Source of the DNA: Ardenticatenaceae bacterium
Lineage (GTDB): Bacteria > Chloroflexota > Anaerolineae > Promineifilales > Promineifilaceae
NCBI GenBank assembly: GCA_020634415.1
Contig: JACKBT010000012.1
Span: forward strand, 55,148 to 119,147
DNA length: 64,000 nt
Direction of reading: 5' to 3'
In this document: positions 24,870 to 33,205 of the stretch, in pieces
Position numbering within the stretch: the first letter of the stretch is position 1
How the letters are laid out: each line of letters starts with the position of its first letter
Translations under genes and position numbers: made by a program
The notes under the pieces: generated by a model
What the model was told of the DNA's origin: nothing
Seen by the model: only the letters and a program-made list of their open reading frames with translations
Databases searched by the model: none

Positions 24870-26659
24870 ACATTGTTTTGCCATAGGGTGAGGAGTTTAG
24901 CCTTGATTTGTTCACGCTGCCGCTCGTACTGACTTGGTGTGATCTGATGATCTTCGTAGGCATCGTCTAGTTCGGCGAGGGCTTGGAGGAGGGCTTCGCG
25001 GTTGTTGGGGAGGGCGTTTTGCTGCCAGGTGCGGACGGCGTAGGCGGCTCCGGCCAGGGCGATGAGCAGGGCGGTGCTGCCGATGATGAGTTCGTTGGTC
25101 TGGTTGCGGACGGTGATGGTGTTGCCGGAGGCATCGGTGATGAGGCGGGGACGGCCGTTTAATTGCAGGGTCAGTGCTTCACCCGCTGTTAATGCTGTAT
25201 GCACATAACTGGTGTACGTGCCGCCGGGCAGGGTCTGTGCGCCTTGCTGGCTCCAATTCTCACCCGATAAATCTACGCCGATTTCGGGGACGATGGCGGT
25301 GATGTTGTTGGTGCGGTAGGGCAGGGGGTGCGCGATGGTAAGGCCATCTCGATAGGGTAGTTGGTAGCTGACCAACAGGCTTAGACCGCCGCTGCCGGGT
25401 TGCAGTGGCAGGGTGTCGGCCCAGCCGGTTTCGGTGGGGATGATTTCCATGGCGGGGGTGAAGGAGCTGAGGTTGCCGAAGGAGCGTTGGAAATCTATGT
25501 TTTGTGCGCCAGTTGGCAGAGCGAACTCGATGGTGCCGTTGTCTGGTTCGCCAGATTCGCCCACGAAAACGGCCGTTCCCAAATTCCGCACAATATACAA
25601 TTCGCTTACTTCTACCATCTCTTCGCCAAAGCTGAAGATGAGATGCACCTGCTCGATCTGAATGGCGCGGGGATCGCTGTTTTTGTCGTAGACGATGACG
25701 GGCATGTCGAGAGTGGGTTCGGCGCGGTTAAGCTGGTTAGCGGAACTGGTGAAGAGGAGGTCGCCATAGTCTACACTGACGAGGTATATCCATTCGGGGG
25801 AAACATCGGTGAGGTCAAACTGGAAACGGCCGTTGGCATCCACTTCGGCCGTCAGGGAAAGCTGTTCTTGGAAATCATTGGTAAAAGCACGCAATAGGGC
25901 TTCGCCACTGGTTAACATCTCATTGGAAGAGCCGTTGAAGACTGTGCCGCTGATGGTGGCTGCAGGGATGGGGGGCACGGGTGCGCTGGGATCGACAAAG
26001 AAGTAGCTGAAGGTGCGGGCATAATCGGTGATGAGCCAGAGATCATCTTCGCTCAGGTCGTAGGTATGTTCGGTGATGGTGCTGCCGTTTAAGGTGGTGA
26101 AAACGGATTCGTTGCTTTGGTTGAACCAATAGGGGATGTCGGTGAGATCGGCGGTGGCGATTTCGTCTCCCGTTTCGCCATGACAGGCGGCGCAGTTGGC
26201 GGCGTATAGCTCTTGTCCCAGGTTAATGGCCTCGGTGGTTGTACCCAGGCTGTAGACGGTAGCGACGAGATTCCACCGGTTGGCCTCGCTGATGGGGTCG
26301 CTGCTGGCAGGGCCGAAGGGGGGCATACCGCTGGCGATGATGCCGTTGGTGATGCTGTTGAAGAGTTCCGCGGGAACGGCCGTGCGCCGCCATGCCGGAT
26401 CGGCATAGTTGCGTGGGGGTTGGGGCAGGTTGGCTGCCAGTTCACCGTTGCCTTCTCCCAGCGGCCCATGGCAATTGGCACAGCGTTCGGCGAAGATGTC
26501 TAGGCCGATGGTTGTGTCGGGGGGAGAGGTTGGGAGATTAGGGGATTGGAGACTAGAAACCAGTGACTGGTTCGCCCAAAGGAGAATAGTGACCAGGGTA
26601 AAGGTGATGAACCAGAAGAACAGCTTGTGTTGTTGTGAATGAGTTGTCCGATGACGCAT
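24866..26659 (-). CDS. Dihaem c-type cytochrome membrane protein
   Basis: 597 aa. An N-terminal signal anchor (FFWFITFTLVTILLW) is followed by two cytochrome c domains with CANCH (60-64) and CAACH (156-160), and possible axial Met in SGMPPFGP. A long extracytoplasmic beta-rich region follows (about 200-510, with Ig-like ATISGTVFNGSS). One TM helix (about 525-548) precedes a cytosolic tail with a SHOCT-like helix pair (ELDDAYEDHQITPSQYERQR). It is the last gene of the cytochrome maturation operon. It probably carries electrons at the outer face of the membrane; the partner is unknown. Confidence 0.85.
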   Translation of the reverse strand: MRHRTTHSQQHKLFFWFITFTLVTILLWANQSLVSSLQSPNLPTSPPDTTIGLDIFAERCANCHGPLGEGNGELAANLPQPPRNYADPAWRRTAVPAELFNSITNGIIASGMPPFGPASSDPISEANRWNLVATVYSLGTTTEAINLGQELYAANCAACHGETGDEIATADLTDIPYWFNQSNESVFTTLNGSTITEHTYDLSEDDLWLITDYARTFSYFFVDPSAPVPPIPAATISGTVFNGSSNEMLTSGEALLRAFTNDFQEQLSLTAEVDANGRFQFDLTDVSPEWIYLVSVDYGDLLFTSSANQLNRAEPTLDMPVIVYDKNSDPRAIQIEQVHLIFSFGEEMVEVSELYIVRNLGTAVFVGESGEPDNGTIEFALPTGAQNIDFQRSFGNLSSFTPAMEIIPTETGWADTLPLQPGSGGLSLLVSYQLPYRDGLTIAHPLPYRTNNITAIVPEIGVDLSGENWSQQGAQTLPGGTYTSYVHTALTAGEALTLQLNGRPRLITDASGNTITVRNQTNELIIGSTALLIALAGAAYAVRTWQQNALPNNREALLQALAELDDAYEDHQITPSQYERQREQIKAKLLTLWQNNV

Positions 26660-27121
26660 TTATCCAGGTACCTCCTGTAGTTTGTGTCCACAGGAGGCAC
26701 AGAATTTGTCGTGGGGGTCGGTGGGCTGCCCGCATTGGGGGCAGAAACGGCTGGGTTTGCCGTTGGTAGATGGGGTTATTGTGGTTGGTTGGCCTTGTCG
26801 CAGGCGGGCAACGGCCGTTTCGATGGCCGTCTCCATGTCAGTGGGATCTGCAACGTGGCTGTCTAGCTGTTGGGCTACCAGGGCTGCCTGCTGGAGGAGA
26901 CGGTAGCGTTGGGTCTGATACATTTCCTCAGGGATTTTGCCTGTGGTGTGGTCAAAGTCGAGGGCGCGAATTTGGTCGAGTAAATGCTCTTTTTCGGCCT
27001 GTAGTTTTTGCTGGGGTGTTACGGGTTTATCGGTGATGGTGGGGATGAGAAACGGCCGTAATAAATAGAGCAGCAGCACAATGATGAGTGCAATGGTGAG
27101 TAGAATGGAGCCAGTTGTCAT
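26660..27121 (-). CDS. CcmI-like protein with C-terminal zinc ribbon
   Basis: 153 aa. One TM helix at residues 5-25 (LLTIALIIVLLLYLL), then a coiled CcmI-like segment (KLQAEKEHLLDQIRALDFDH, then TGKIPEEMYQTQRYRLLQQA). The C-terminus has a double-CxxC zinc ribbon (FCPQCGQPTDPHDKFCASCG). The CcmI half normally chaperones apocytochrome, while the ribbon is not part of classical CcmI. It starts 5 bases after the CcmG gene. Confidence 0.75.
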   Translation of the reverse strand: MTTGSILLTIALIIVLLLYLLRPFLIPTITDKPVTPQQKLQAEKEHLLDQIRALDFDHTTGKIPEEMYQTQRYRLLQQAALVAQQLDSHVADPTDMETAIETAVARLRQGQPTTITPSTNGKPSRFCPQCGQPTDPHDKFCASCGHKLQEVPG

Positions 27122-27126
27122 GAAAT

Positions 27127-27705
27127 TTAGCCGTCAGCAAGGAGTTGATCAATCGTGCCGTTTAATGTTCGTTCGTCGAGGGGGACGATGTGAACGTAGG
27201 ATATCGTGCCTTCTTTGTCAATGAAGAAGGTTTCGGGCACGCCGGTGATCTCATAATCTTGGGAGATAAGTGAACGCAAATCGGGGGCGTTGGGGTAGGT
27301 AATGTCGAACTCTTCGAGGAAGTCCATGGCATTAGGTTCCACATCGGCATAGGTTACGCCGAGGAAGATGACACCCTGGTCTTTGTATTTGCGCCAGGAG
27401 GCTTCGAGGAGATCGGCTTCCATGCGGCAGGGGGTGCACCAGGAGGCCCAAAAGTTGAGGACGACGACGTTGCCGCGCATGTCGCTCAGGGAAGCCTGGC
27501 TAATCTCTCCCCACTTGTAGCCATCGTAGAATAAGAGTTCAAAGTCGGGGGCGGTTTGTCCTGCCTCGGGGCGGGCTTTGGTGCTGTTGAGCAGCCCCCA
27601 GCCTAAGACGGCGAGCAGGGCTAAAACGCCAGTCCACAGTACAATGTTGCTCCACCGCATGGGTGAGCGTTTTTCTTTTGTCGGTTCAAGTGTTGAATCT
27701 GTCAT
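27127..27705 (-). CDS. CcmG/ResA-type thioredoxin
   Basis: 192 aa. An N-terminal membrane anchor (IVLWTGVLALLAVLGWGLL) precedes a periplasm-facing thioredoxin fold with WASWCTPCRME (Cys90, Cys93), GVTYADVEPNAMDFLEE and the cis-Pro motif TGVPETFFIDKEG. It keeps apocytochrome cysteines reduced for haem attachment. It sits between the CcmH and CcmI-like genes. Confidence 0.92.
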   Translation of the reverse strand: MTDSTLEPTKEKRSPMRWSNIVLWTGVLALLAVLGWGLLNSTKARPEAGQTAPDFELLFYDGYKWGEISQASLSDMRGNVVVLNFWASWCTPCRMEADLLEASWRKYKDQGVIFLGVTYADVEPNAMDFLEEFDITYPNAPDLRSLISQDYEITGVPETFFIDKEGTISYVHIVPLDERTLNGTIDQLLADG

Positions 27706-27714
27706 AATGTCAAC

Positions 27715-28233
27715 CTATTGGGCGATTTCTTGCTCAATTTGAGAGATGTACTCTTCTAACGGCCGTTTTTCCGCCACAGGTTTGGCATTGTTTTGGGGTG
27801 CTGGGGCTGAGGGGGTAACGGCCGTTACTTCTTCCTCGGCGGCCATCTTTAACCCCCGCATGGTACGGCCAAAGTAAAGTCCACCCAACACAATGGCCAC
27901 AATGGGAAAGAGCCACAAAATGAGATTTGCCCCTTCGCGGGGTGGCTCGGCTAGAACGCCGTCACCATATTGCAGGGCAAAGTAATCATAGATGTCTTGT
28001 GGGGTTTCACCCTGGGCCAGTTTGGTGCGAATGAGTTCGCGCCAGTCGGCGCAGGCTTGGGTGGCACATACATCCAGCGGTGTGCTTTCACACACGGGGC
28101 AGTACAGCCCTTCGGCTACATCGTTTACTTCATTGTCGCTGATGCCTTCTTGGGCGAAGGCTGGGGTGACAAAAATGAGAAGGAGTAAGGCGTAAAGCGT
28201 AAAACGCCAAGCGTAAGAGATATTGCGCGTCAT
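27715..28233 (-). CDS. ccmH: Cytochrome c maturation protein CcmH
   Basis: 172 aa from ATG 28233, one base after ccmF ends; the open frame goes further into ccmF but without a ribosome site. A signal peptide is followed by YCPVCE (Cys45, Cys48), the redox pair that reduces apocytochrome thiols. A second cysteine pair (DVCATQACADW) adds to the usual motif. AQGETPQDIYDYFALQYGDG and a C-terminal TM helix match CcmH/NrfF. Heptamer repeats at 28190-28217 encode part of the signal peptide (YAWRFTLYALLL). Confidence 0.9.
   Translation of the reverse strand: MTRNISYAWRFTLYALLLLIFVTPAFAQEGISDNEVNDVAEGLYCPVCESTPLDVCATQACADWRELIRTKLAQGETPQDIYDYFALQYGDGVLAEPPREGANLILWLFPIVAIVLGGLYFGRTMRGLKMAAEEEVTAVTPSAPAPQNNAKPVAEKRPLEEYISQIEQEIAQ
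28190..28217 (-). repeat. Heptamer array in the ccmH signal peptide
   Basis: GCGTAAA, GCGTAAA, ACGCCAA, GCGTAAG on the + strand, read on the minus strand as the hydrophobic signal-peptide core. Confidence 0.7.
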
Positions 28234-28234
28234 A

Positions 28235-30238
28235 TTAATCTCCGGTAATGGCCGGGATGTATTGGCTGGATTGGGCCACACGGGCTTTTTCATCGGCCGT
28301 TTTGGGCCAGGCAGCGACGATTGTGCCCAGAACGAAGATGATGCCACCACCCCAAATCCAGTTGATGAGGGGGTTGAGGTAAACGCGGAAGGTGGCGGTT
28401 GTGGCGGAGGTGGCTTCCCAGTTGATCATGATGACGTAAAAGTCTTCAAGCATGGTTGACCGGGCATCGGGGATGGTCATGGGCTGCTGGGTGCGGGTGT
28501 AGAGTTCGTTGCGGGGATGGAGGGTTTGCAGGAAACGGCCGTTCTTATACACATCCACTGTCGCCTCCGTATAAATCAGATCATCCGCGCCAGGGTACTG
28601 TTGGGCATTTTGGAATACCATTTCATATGCACCTAACGTGAGCGATTGTCCGCTTTCCAGACGAATTTGCGTCTCTTGCTGAAAAATCTCCACACCAATG
28701 ATGCCCAAGCCAATGACAACAACACCCAAATGCACCAAGTAGCCACCATACCGCCGCCGGTTACGCCCGACAAGCGATGAGAGCGCCAGCCAAAGTGATT
28801 CACCTTTGCTGCGCATTCGGGCCTGTGTCCCTTTCCAAAACTCCAAAATGGTGAGGATACCGGCCAAAGCAACCACCCAAAAGCCGATGAGGGCAACTGG
28901 ATTGTGGATGCCAAGCACCGCCAGGACGATCACGAAAAGGGTGGTGATGATGGCCGGCCAGCGCAATGCCAGACCAAGCCGTTGCAGGCTGGTGCGTATC
29001 CACATGGTCAAGGGAGCAACCCCCATCCACAAAACCAGGACGGCGAAGAGAGGCCACAAGGCTTGTTTGTAAACAGGTGGCCCCACGAACCCTTTTTCCC
29101 CCGTTAGCAGTTCGGAAATGATGGGGTAAATGGTGAAAAGGAAGACGATGGCGGCAATGATTAGGAAAAGGAAGTTGTTGAATAAAAAGGCGGCTTCCCG
29201 TGATAGGAAAGAATGAATTTGGTTTTCTGATTTGAGTTCATCGCGTCGTTTGATGGCCCAATAGAGGGAGATAACAAACATAAAGCAGATAAAACCAAAA
29301 AACAGCGGGCCGATGGCTGATTGGGCAAAGGAGTGTACGGAGGAGATGACACCACTGCGGACGGTGAATGTGCCCCAGATAACCAGGCAGTAGGTTAGAA
29401 TAATGAGCGCGATGTTCCACATTTTGAACATGTTGCGCTTTTCCTGGATCATGACGGAGTGGAAGAAGGCCGTGCCCACCAGCCAGGGAATGAGGGAGGC
29501 GTTTTCGACGGGATCCCAGCCCCAATAGCCGCCCCAGCCTAATACATCGTAGGCCCAACGGCCGCCTAATATCAGCCCCATGCTTAAAAACAGCCAGGCT
29601 ACCAATGTCCAGCGGCGCGTGGTTTGAATCCAACCATCGTCCAGCTTGCCCGAGATGAGGGCGGCCATGGCGAAGGTGTAGGGGATGACGAAGCCAGTGA
29701 AGCCAAGATAGAGCATGGGGGGATGGATGATCATGCCAGGATGGCGGAGTAAGGGGTTGAGGCCATTGCCATCGGGGGGGATGACGGCAAGGCGGGCAAA
29801 GGGATTTTCGACGAAGGCTGATATGGCGAGGAAGAAGATTTGGGTGAGGCTGACAATGATGAGGGCATAGGGCATTAGCTCACGCTGTTCGCGCCATTTA
29901 CGGGCCATAGCGATGGATGTGAAGGCGGAAAGTAACAAATTCCAAAAGAGCAAGGAACCGGCTTGACCACCCCACAAGGCGGTGACTTTAAGGTAGGTGG
30001 GCATTTCACGGCTGCTAACGCGCCAGACGTATTCAACGGAAAAGTCGCCGCGCAGCAGGGAGGCAACGAGTAAGCCGCAAGAGAGAATGATGAGAGGGAA
30101 GACGGCGACGGAGGCGTTGCGGGCGCTTTCGACGAAACGGGGTTGGTTGGTTCTGCTTCCGTGCCAGGCGGCGATGGTGGAGTAAACGGCCGTTGCCAAA
30201 GCCAACAAAAGAGCAGCATATCCTAAGTCAGGTATCAT
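28235..30238 (-). CDS. ccmF: Haem lyase CcmF
   Basis: 667 aa. Polytopic membrane protein of the CcmF/NrfE/CcsA superfamily. The WWD haem-handling motif reads WGGYWGWDPVENASLIPWL at about residues 235-253, flanked by conserved histidines (HSVMIQEKRN, RHPGMIIHPPMLYLG). It transfers haem from CcmE to apocytochrome. A large extracytoplasmic loop precedes the last helix (GGGIIFVLGTIVAAW). It starts 2 bases after the ccmE stop. Confidence 0.95.
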   Translation of the reverse strand: MIPDLGYAALLLALATAVYSTIAAWHGSRTNQPRFVESARNASVAVFPLIILSCGLLVASLLRGDFSVEYVWRVSSREMPTYLKVTALWGGQAGSLLFWNLLLSAFTSIAMARKWREQRELMPYALIIVSLTQIFFLAISAFVENPFARLAVIPPDGNGLNPLLRHPGMIIHPPMLYLGFTGFVIPYTFAMAALISGKLDDGWIQTTRRWTLVAWLFLSMGLILGGRWAYDVLGWGGYWGWDPVENASLIPWLVGTAFFHSVMIQEKRNMFKMWNIALIILTYCLVIWGTFTVRSGVISSVHSFAQSAIGPLFFGFICFMFVISLYWAIKRRDELKSENQIHSFLSREAAFLFNNFLFLIIAAIVFLFTIYPIISELLTGEKGFVGPPVYKQALWPLFAVLVLWMGVAPLTMWIRTSLQRLGLALRWPAIITTLFVIVLAVLGIHNPVALIGFWVVALAGILTILEFWKGTQARMRSKGESLWLALSSLVGRNRRRYGGYLVHLGVVVIGLGIIGVEIFQQETQIRLESGQSLTLGAYEMVFQNAQQYPGADDLIYTEATVDVYKNGRFLQTLHPRNELYTRTQQPMTIPDARSTMLEDFYVIMINWEATSATTATFRVYLNPLINWIWGGGIIFVLGTIVAAWPKTADEKARVAQSSQYIPAITGD

Positions 30239-30240
30239 AA

Positions 30241-30735
30241 TTATTGATTTGCCTCAACATGTCCGGCCGGGTCCATCTCTTCATAGCGGGTGGGGCATTT
30301 CAGCAGCAGACCGCCCTGATTTGCCATAAACACACCATTTTCGGCATGACCTTCCACCAGCGCTTGCGCTTCGTTTTGCAGCAAATCGGGCTTGGGTTCA
30401 TTCATGGCAACGATGTGTAACCGCTGACCGGGATTGTTTAAGTCATCTACAATGTCAAACTCTAGCCGGCTGGTGGTGGCATCAATTTGGGTATATTGAA
30501 TGGAATCCCCGATGACCCAACCAGCGATGCGTAAGTCGCGCCCGATAAGTTGATCTTGTTCGGCGTAAAATTCTTCTACGGTTTTATAAAGTTGGGTGTT
30601 GCCAGACATGGCGTTGACGACGAGGTAAACGATTGCCGCCAGTAAGAGAACGCCACCAACGATAAATTTGACACGATTGCTCTTTCGTTCCAATAAAGCT
30701 GAATCTTCGGTGTTTGTCCAGGTTACATCTGCCAT
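30241..30735 (-). CDS. ccmE: Haem chaperone CcmE, CxxxY type
   Basis: 164 aa. A membrane anchor at about residues 23-43 (VKFIVGGVLLLAAIVYLVV) precedes an OB fold (IAGWVIGDSIQYTQI, LEFDIVDDL, IVAMNEPKPDLLQNEAQALV). Classical CcmE binds haem through His in HDENY. Here the site reads LLKCPTRYEE, with Cys147 and Tyr151, the CxxxY variant known from Desulfovibrio and archaeal CcmE. It is first in the ccm operon, with AAGGAG before ATG. ccmABC are not in the window. Confidence 0.85.
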   Translation of the reverse strand: MADVTWTNTEDSALLERKSNRVKFIVGGVLLLAAIVYLVVNAMSGNTQLYKTVEEFYAEQDQLIGRDLRIAGWVIGDSIQYTQIDATTSRLEFDIVDDLNNPGQRLHIVAMNEPKPDLLQNEAQALVEGHAENGVFMANQGGLLLKCPTRYEEMDPAGHVEANQ

Positions 30736-30763
30736 AATTTTCTCCTTATAAAATAAGAGAGTG

Positions 30764-30807
30764 GGGACTGGAAGCGGGAGATTTGCTTATCACCAGCTTC
30801 TAGTCCC
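30764..30807. repeat. 12-bp hairpin in the ccm leader
   Basis: GGGACTGGAAGC (30764-30775) pairs with GCTTCTAGTCCC (30796-30807) with one wobble pair, 30-70 bases upstream of ccmE. The words match the dispersed AGTCTC/GACTGG repeats, so it may be a repeat insertion or a leader hairpin. Confidence 0.6.
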
Positions 30808-30856
30808 CCTAAGATATTTACAACTATAAATTAGAGTGATTGATTTTGCTTGAATG

Positions 30857-31195
30857 TTACTCTTCTTCGCCCCACTCGTCCCAATCTTCATCAAGTGCTA
30901 CATCTTCTTCTAAGATGGCTAATGCTTGTTCTGCATATTCTTGGGGTACAGCGACGTAGCCAGTGCCAAGCAGACCGACGTATAAACCGAGGGCTTGCCC
31001 TGCACCTTCTTGCCAGGCTCGTGCTGGAATGCCTTCAGCATGGAGCCGCCCCGCTAAAATGGTGGCAGGCGTAATCCCTGGCATCCGTGCCACAATCTCC
31101 CATTGGATTTCGCTTTGTTGACCAGGAGTGGTTATTTGGGTGGCTTCGTCGTCGGGATCATCTAAAGACATGAAAAGGAAATGTGAATTGCTCAT
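30857..31195 (-). CDS. DUF2007 putative signal-transducing protein
   Basis: 112 aa. The DUF2007 pattern is EIVARMPGITPATILAGRLH, then EGIPARAW and VAVPQEYAEQALAILEE at about residues 33-100. The fold is ACT-like and the role is unknown. The C-terminus is very acidic (EDWDEWGEEE). It lies directly upstream of the ccm operon on the same strand, but 120 repeat-bearing bases separate them. Confidence 0.8.
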   Translation of the reverse strand: MSNSHFLFMSLDDPDDEATQITTPGQQSEIQWEIVARMPGITPATILAGRLHAEGIPARAWQEGAGQALGLYVGLLGTGYVAVPQEYAEQALAILEEDVALDEDWDEWGEEE

Positions 31196-31384
31196 AATTG
31201 TAAGAAATGCTCCAGCAATCTCTATAAAGAACGATTATACTGGACATTTGCGAACTTGGTTAGCAATTCTCGTGTAAGCTGTTGAATTTTTCACATTCAT
31301 TAAGGTACAAGAAAAGCAGATTGTTAGCACGGATGGAGGTCACATGTCGTAGGTGAAGAACGTCATGTATAATTTGGGGAAAAC

Positions 31385-31422
31385 GTAAAGCGTAAAACGT
31401 AAATTATTTTGGTTTACGTTTT
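31385..31422. repeat. GTAAARC heptamers folding to a 10-bp hairpin
   Basis: GTAAAGC, GTAAAAC, GTAAATT (31385-31405) followed by TTTACGTTTT pair to form AAAACGTAAA/TTTACGTTTT. It lies in a 246-base gap that also holds a TATAAT at 31368-31373, 74 bases before the DinB-like gene. I see nothing else in the gap. Confidence 0.75.
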
Positions 31423-31441
31423 GCATAATTTTGGAAATAGT

Positions 31442-31999
31442 ATGTTGGATGATTTGTTAGATCGTTTGTTTGAGAGCCGTGAGCGGCTTTTGGTGGCTTT
31501 GGAAGTGTTGCCGGATGAGGCTTTGTGGCAGCCAGGGGCGGTGGGTGAGTGGTCGCTTGTGGATTTGCTGAATGTGCTGACGGCCTGGGAGTCGGAGTTG
31601 GTGACGGCGATGATGCGTTTGGAGAAGGGGCAGAAGCCGGAGAATTTGCTGGTGGCGATGGCGGAGCCGGAGGTTTTTGTGGCGCGGGTGGTGGCGCAGG
31701 GGCGGGAGCGGGGTTTGGATGCGATTTTTGATGATTTGCAGGGGGCGCGGATGCATGTGGAGGAGTGGTTGGAGTTTTTTTCGGAGCGGCAGTTGACGAA
31801 TCCGAAGCAGTTTCGGTGGCTGGGGGGGAAGTCGCTGATGCAGGTGGTGGCGGCTTATTCGACGGAATTGGAGCAGGGTTTTTTGCCGATGGTGGAGGTG
31901 TTTGTGGCGGGTTGGGAGGATGCTGGTGAGTCGCCACTGAATGTTATTCCTTTATCGGCCGTTATCCCTTTGGAGAATGATGATGAAGAGTCAGATTAG
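31442..31999 (+). CDS. DinB/ClbS-like four-helix protein
   Basis: 185 aa from ATG 31442; the open frame begins at TTG 31409 inside the repeat hairpin. The pattern is LLDRLFESRERLLVALEVLP, EALWQPGAVGEWSLVDLLNV, LTAWESELV, and a later FSERQLTNP. This matches ClbS/DfsB/DinB-like four-helix proteins; the usual metal histidines are not obvious, so enzyme activity is uncertain. Its 3' end overlaps the ygfZ-like gene by 17 bases, suggesting coupling. Confidence 0.75.
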   Translation: MLDDLLDRLFESRERLLVALEVLPDEALWQPGAVGEWSLVDLLNVLTAWESELVTAMMRLEKGQKPENLLVAMAEPEVFVARVVAQGRERGLDAIFDDLQGARMHVEEWLEFFSERQLTNPKQFRWLGGKSLMQVVAAYSTELEQGFLPMVEVFVAGWEDAGESPLNVIPLSAVIPLENDDEESD

Positions 32000-32927
32000 T
32001 TTGGAGCAGTATGAGGCGGCGCATGAAACGGCCGTTTTTGTTGATCGCAGTAATTTAGGTATGTTGAAATTTACGGGGGCAACGCGGCTGGATTTGATTA
32101 ACCGTATGTCTACCCAGGCGGTGAGTAAGCTGCAAAGTGGGGAGGGGGCGGCAACGATTTTGACGACGGATATTGGTCGGATAATTGATCGCCTGATTTT
32201 GTATGCGAGTAGTGAGGCGGTGTATTGTCTGACGAGTGAGAATAATGCGGACAATATTGCCCGCTATTTGCTGCGTTTTGTCTTTTTTACTGATGATTTT
32301 CGGCTTGAGAATTTGAGTGGGGAGACGGCCGTTTATGCTGTGTATGGCCCCCAAGCTCAAACAAAGTTGGTTGAGGCGGGTTTCCCAGAGGTAGATTTGC
32401 CTCTGTACCATTGGCAGCAGGTGGCGGTGGCTGGCCTGACGGCTTATTTGCACCGCACGGATGGGGTGGCGGGGGATGGTTTTTTTGTGATGTGTCAAAC
32501 GGCCGATAAGGAGGCGCTTCAGGCCCATTTGTTATCGGTGGGGCTGGTGGAGGTGGAGGAAGCGGCTTTTGACTTTTTGCGGATTGAGAGTGGACTGCCT
32601 CGTTTTGGGCGGGAGTTGACATTGGATTATATTCCATTGGAGGCTAATTTGTGGCCTGATGTCTCGTTTAACAAGGGCTGCTATACGGGCCAGGAGATTA
32701 TTGCGCGGATGGAGAGCCGGGGGCGGTTGGCGAAGAAGTTGCTGCCGCTGCAACCTGCTGCCCCTGTGGAAGTGGGGGCAGTGTTGCAGGTGGCGGGGAA
32801 AACGGCGGGGACGGTGACATCAACGGCCGTAGGCCCGAATGGCCCGGTTGCTTTGGGCTATGTGCGGACAGGGATGGAAGAAGAGGCTTTGACGGTGGGA
32901 GAAACGGCCGTTGTGGTTCGTCATTGA
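31983..32927 (+). CDS. ygfZ: Folate-binding Fe-S repair protein YgfZ
   Basis: 314 aa. Start ATG 31983, seven bases after GGAG; two in-frame ATGs lie just before. GcvT-like fold. The family signature KGCYTGQEIIARMESRGRLA with its conserved Cys lies at about residue 225. YgfZ/IBA57 uses tetrahydrofolate to help make or repair Fe-S clusters, for example for radical-SAM enzymes. The preceding DinB-like gene overlaps it and a terminator follows. Confidence 0.92.
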   Translation: MKSQISLEQYEAAHETAVFVDRSNLGMLKFTGATRLDLINRMSTQAVSKLQSGEGAATILTTDIGRIIDRLILYASSEAVYCLTSENNADNIARYLLRFVFFTDDFRLENLSGETAVYAVYGPQAQTKLVEAGFPEVDLPLYHWQQVAVAGLTAYLHRTDGVAGDGFFVMCQTADKEALQAHLLSVGLVEVEEAAFDFLRIESGLPRFGRELTLDYIPLEANLWPDVSFNKGCYTGQEIIARMESRGRLAKKLLPLQPAAPVEVGAVLQVAGKTAGTVTSTAVGPNGPVALGYVRTGMEEEALTVGETAVVVRH

Positions 32928-32941
32928 GTGATTGGACAATG

Positions 32942-32971
32942 AACCTGACCCGGATTGGGGTCAGGTTTTTC
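32942..32971 (+). terminator. Rho-independent terminator
   Basis: A 10-bp stem (32942-32951 with 32958-32967) with a T tract, 14 bases after ygfZ. Confidence 0.9.
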
Positions 32972-32983
32972 TTTGCCATTGTA

Positions 32984-33012
32984 TTGACAATTTACACGTA
33001 TATGTGTATTAT
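32984..33012 (+). promoter_or_regulatory. Strong sigma-70 promoter with TTTACAC boxes
   Basis: Perfect TTGACA (32984-32989), a 17-base spacer and TATTAT (33007-33012). TTTACACG/CGTGTAAA boxes lie in the spacer (from 32991), near 33025 and near 33055. GTTTTAC and GTAAAAC flank the last one as an inverted repeat. This looks like a repressible promoter with three operators; the regulator is not identified. Confidence 0.65.
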
Positions 33013-33107
33013 AAAAAACGTCAGCGTGTAAAATATCACACATTGCGTTTGGTGTTTTACACGATATGTAAAACGTAAAGTAATTGTTTAGTCTCTGGAA
33101 TGAAAAA

Positions 33108-33162
33108 CCCTCCCGGAGGCTTCTTTTACGGAGGCTCTCTCGAGGGAAAACCTCCGGGAGGG
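33108..33162 (+). repeat. 55-bp dyad element, copy 1
   Basis: Perfect 12-bp ends CCCTCCCGGAGG (33108-33119) and CCTCCGGGAGGG (33151-33162) enclose CTTCTTTTACGG and CTCGAGGGAAAA. The element lies in the leader between the promoter at 32984 and the gene at 33206. A nearly identical copy is at 37885-37936 on the other strand. On the minus strand it is followed by a T run, so it could also terminate antisense transcripts. Confidence 0.85.
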
Positions 33163-33205
33163 GGAACAGTTACAACGTAAAAACCTTTCTCATTTGAGCT
33201 GCATC

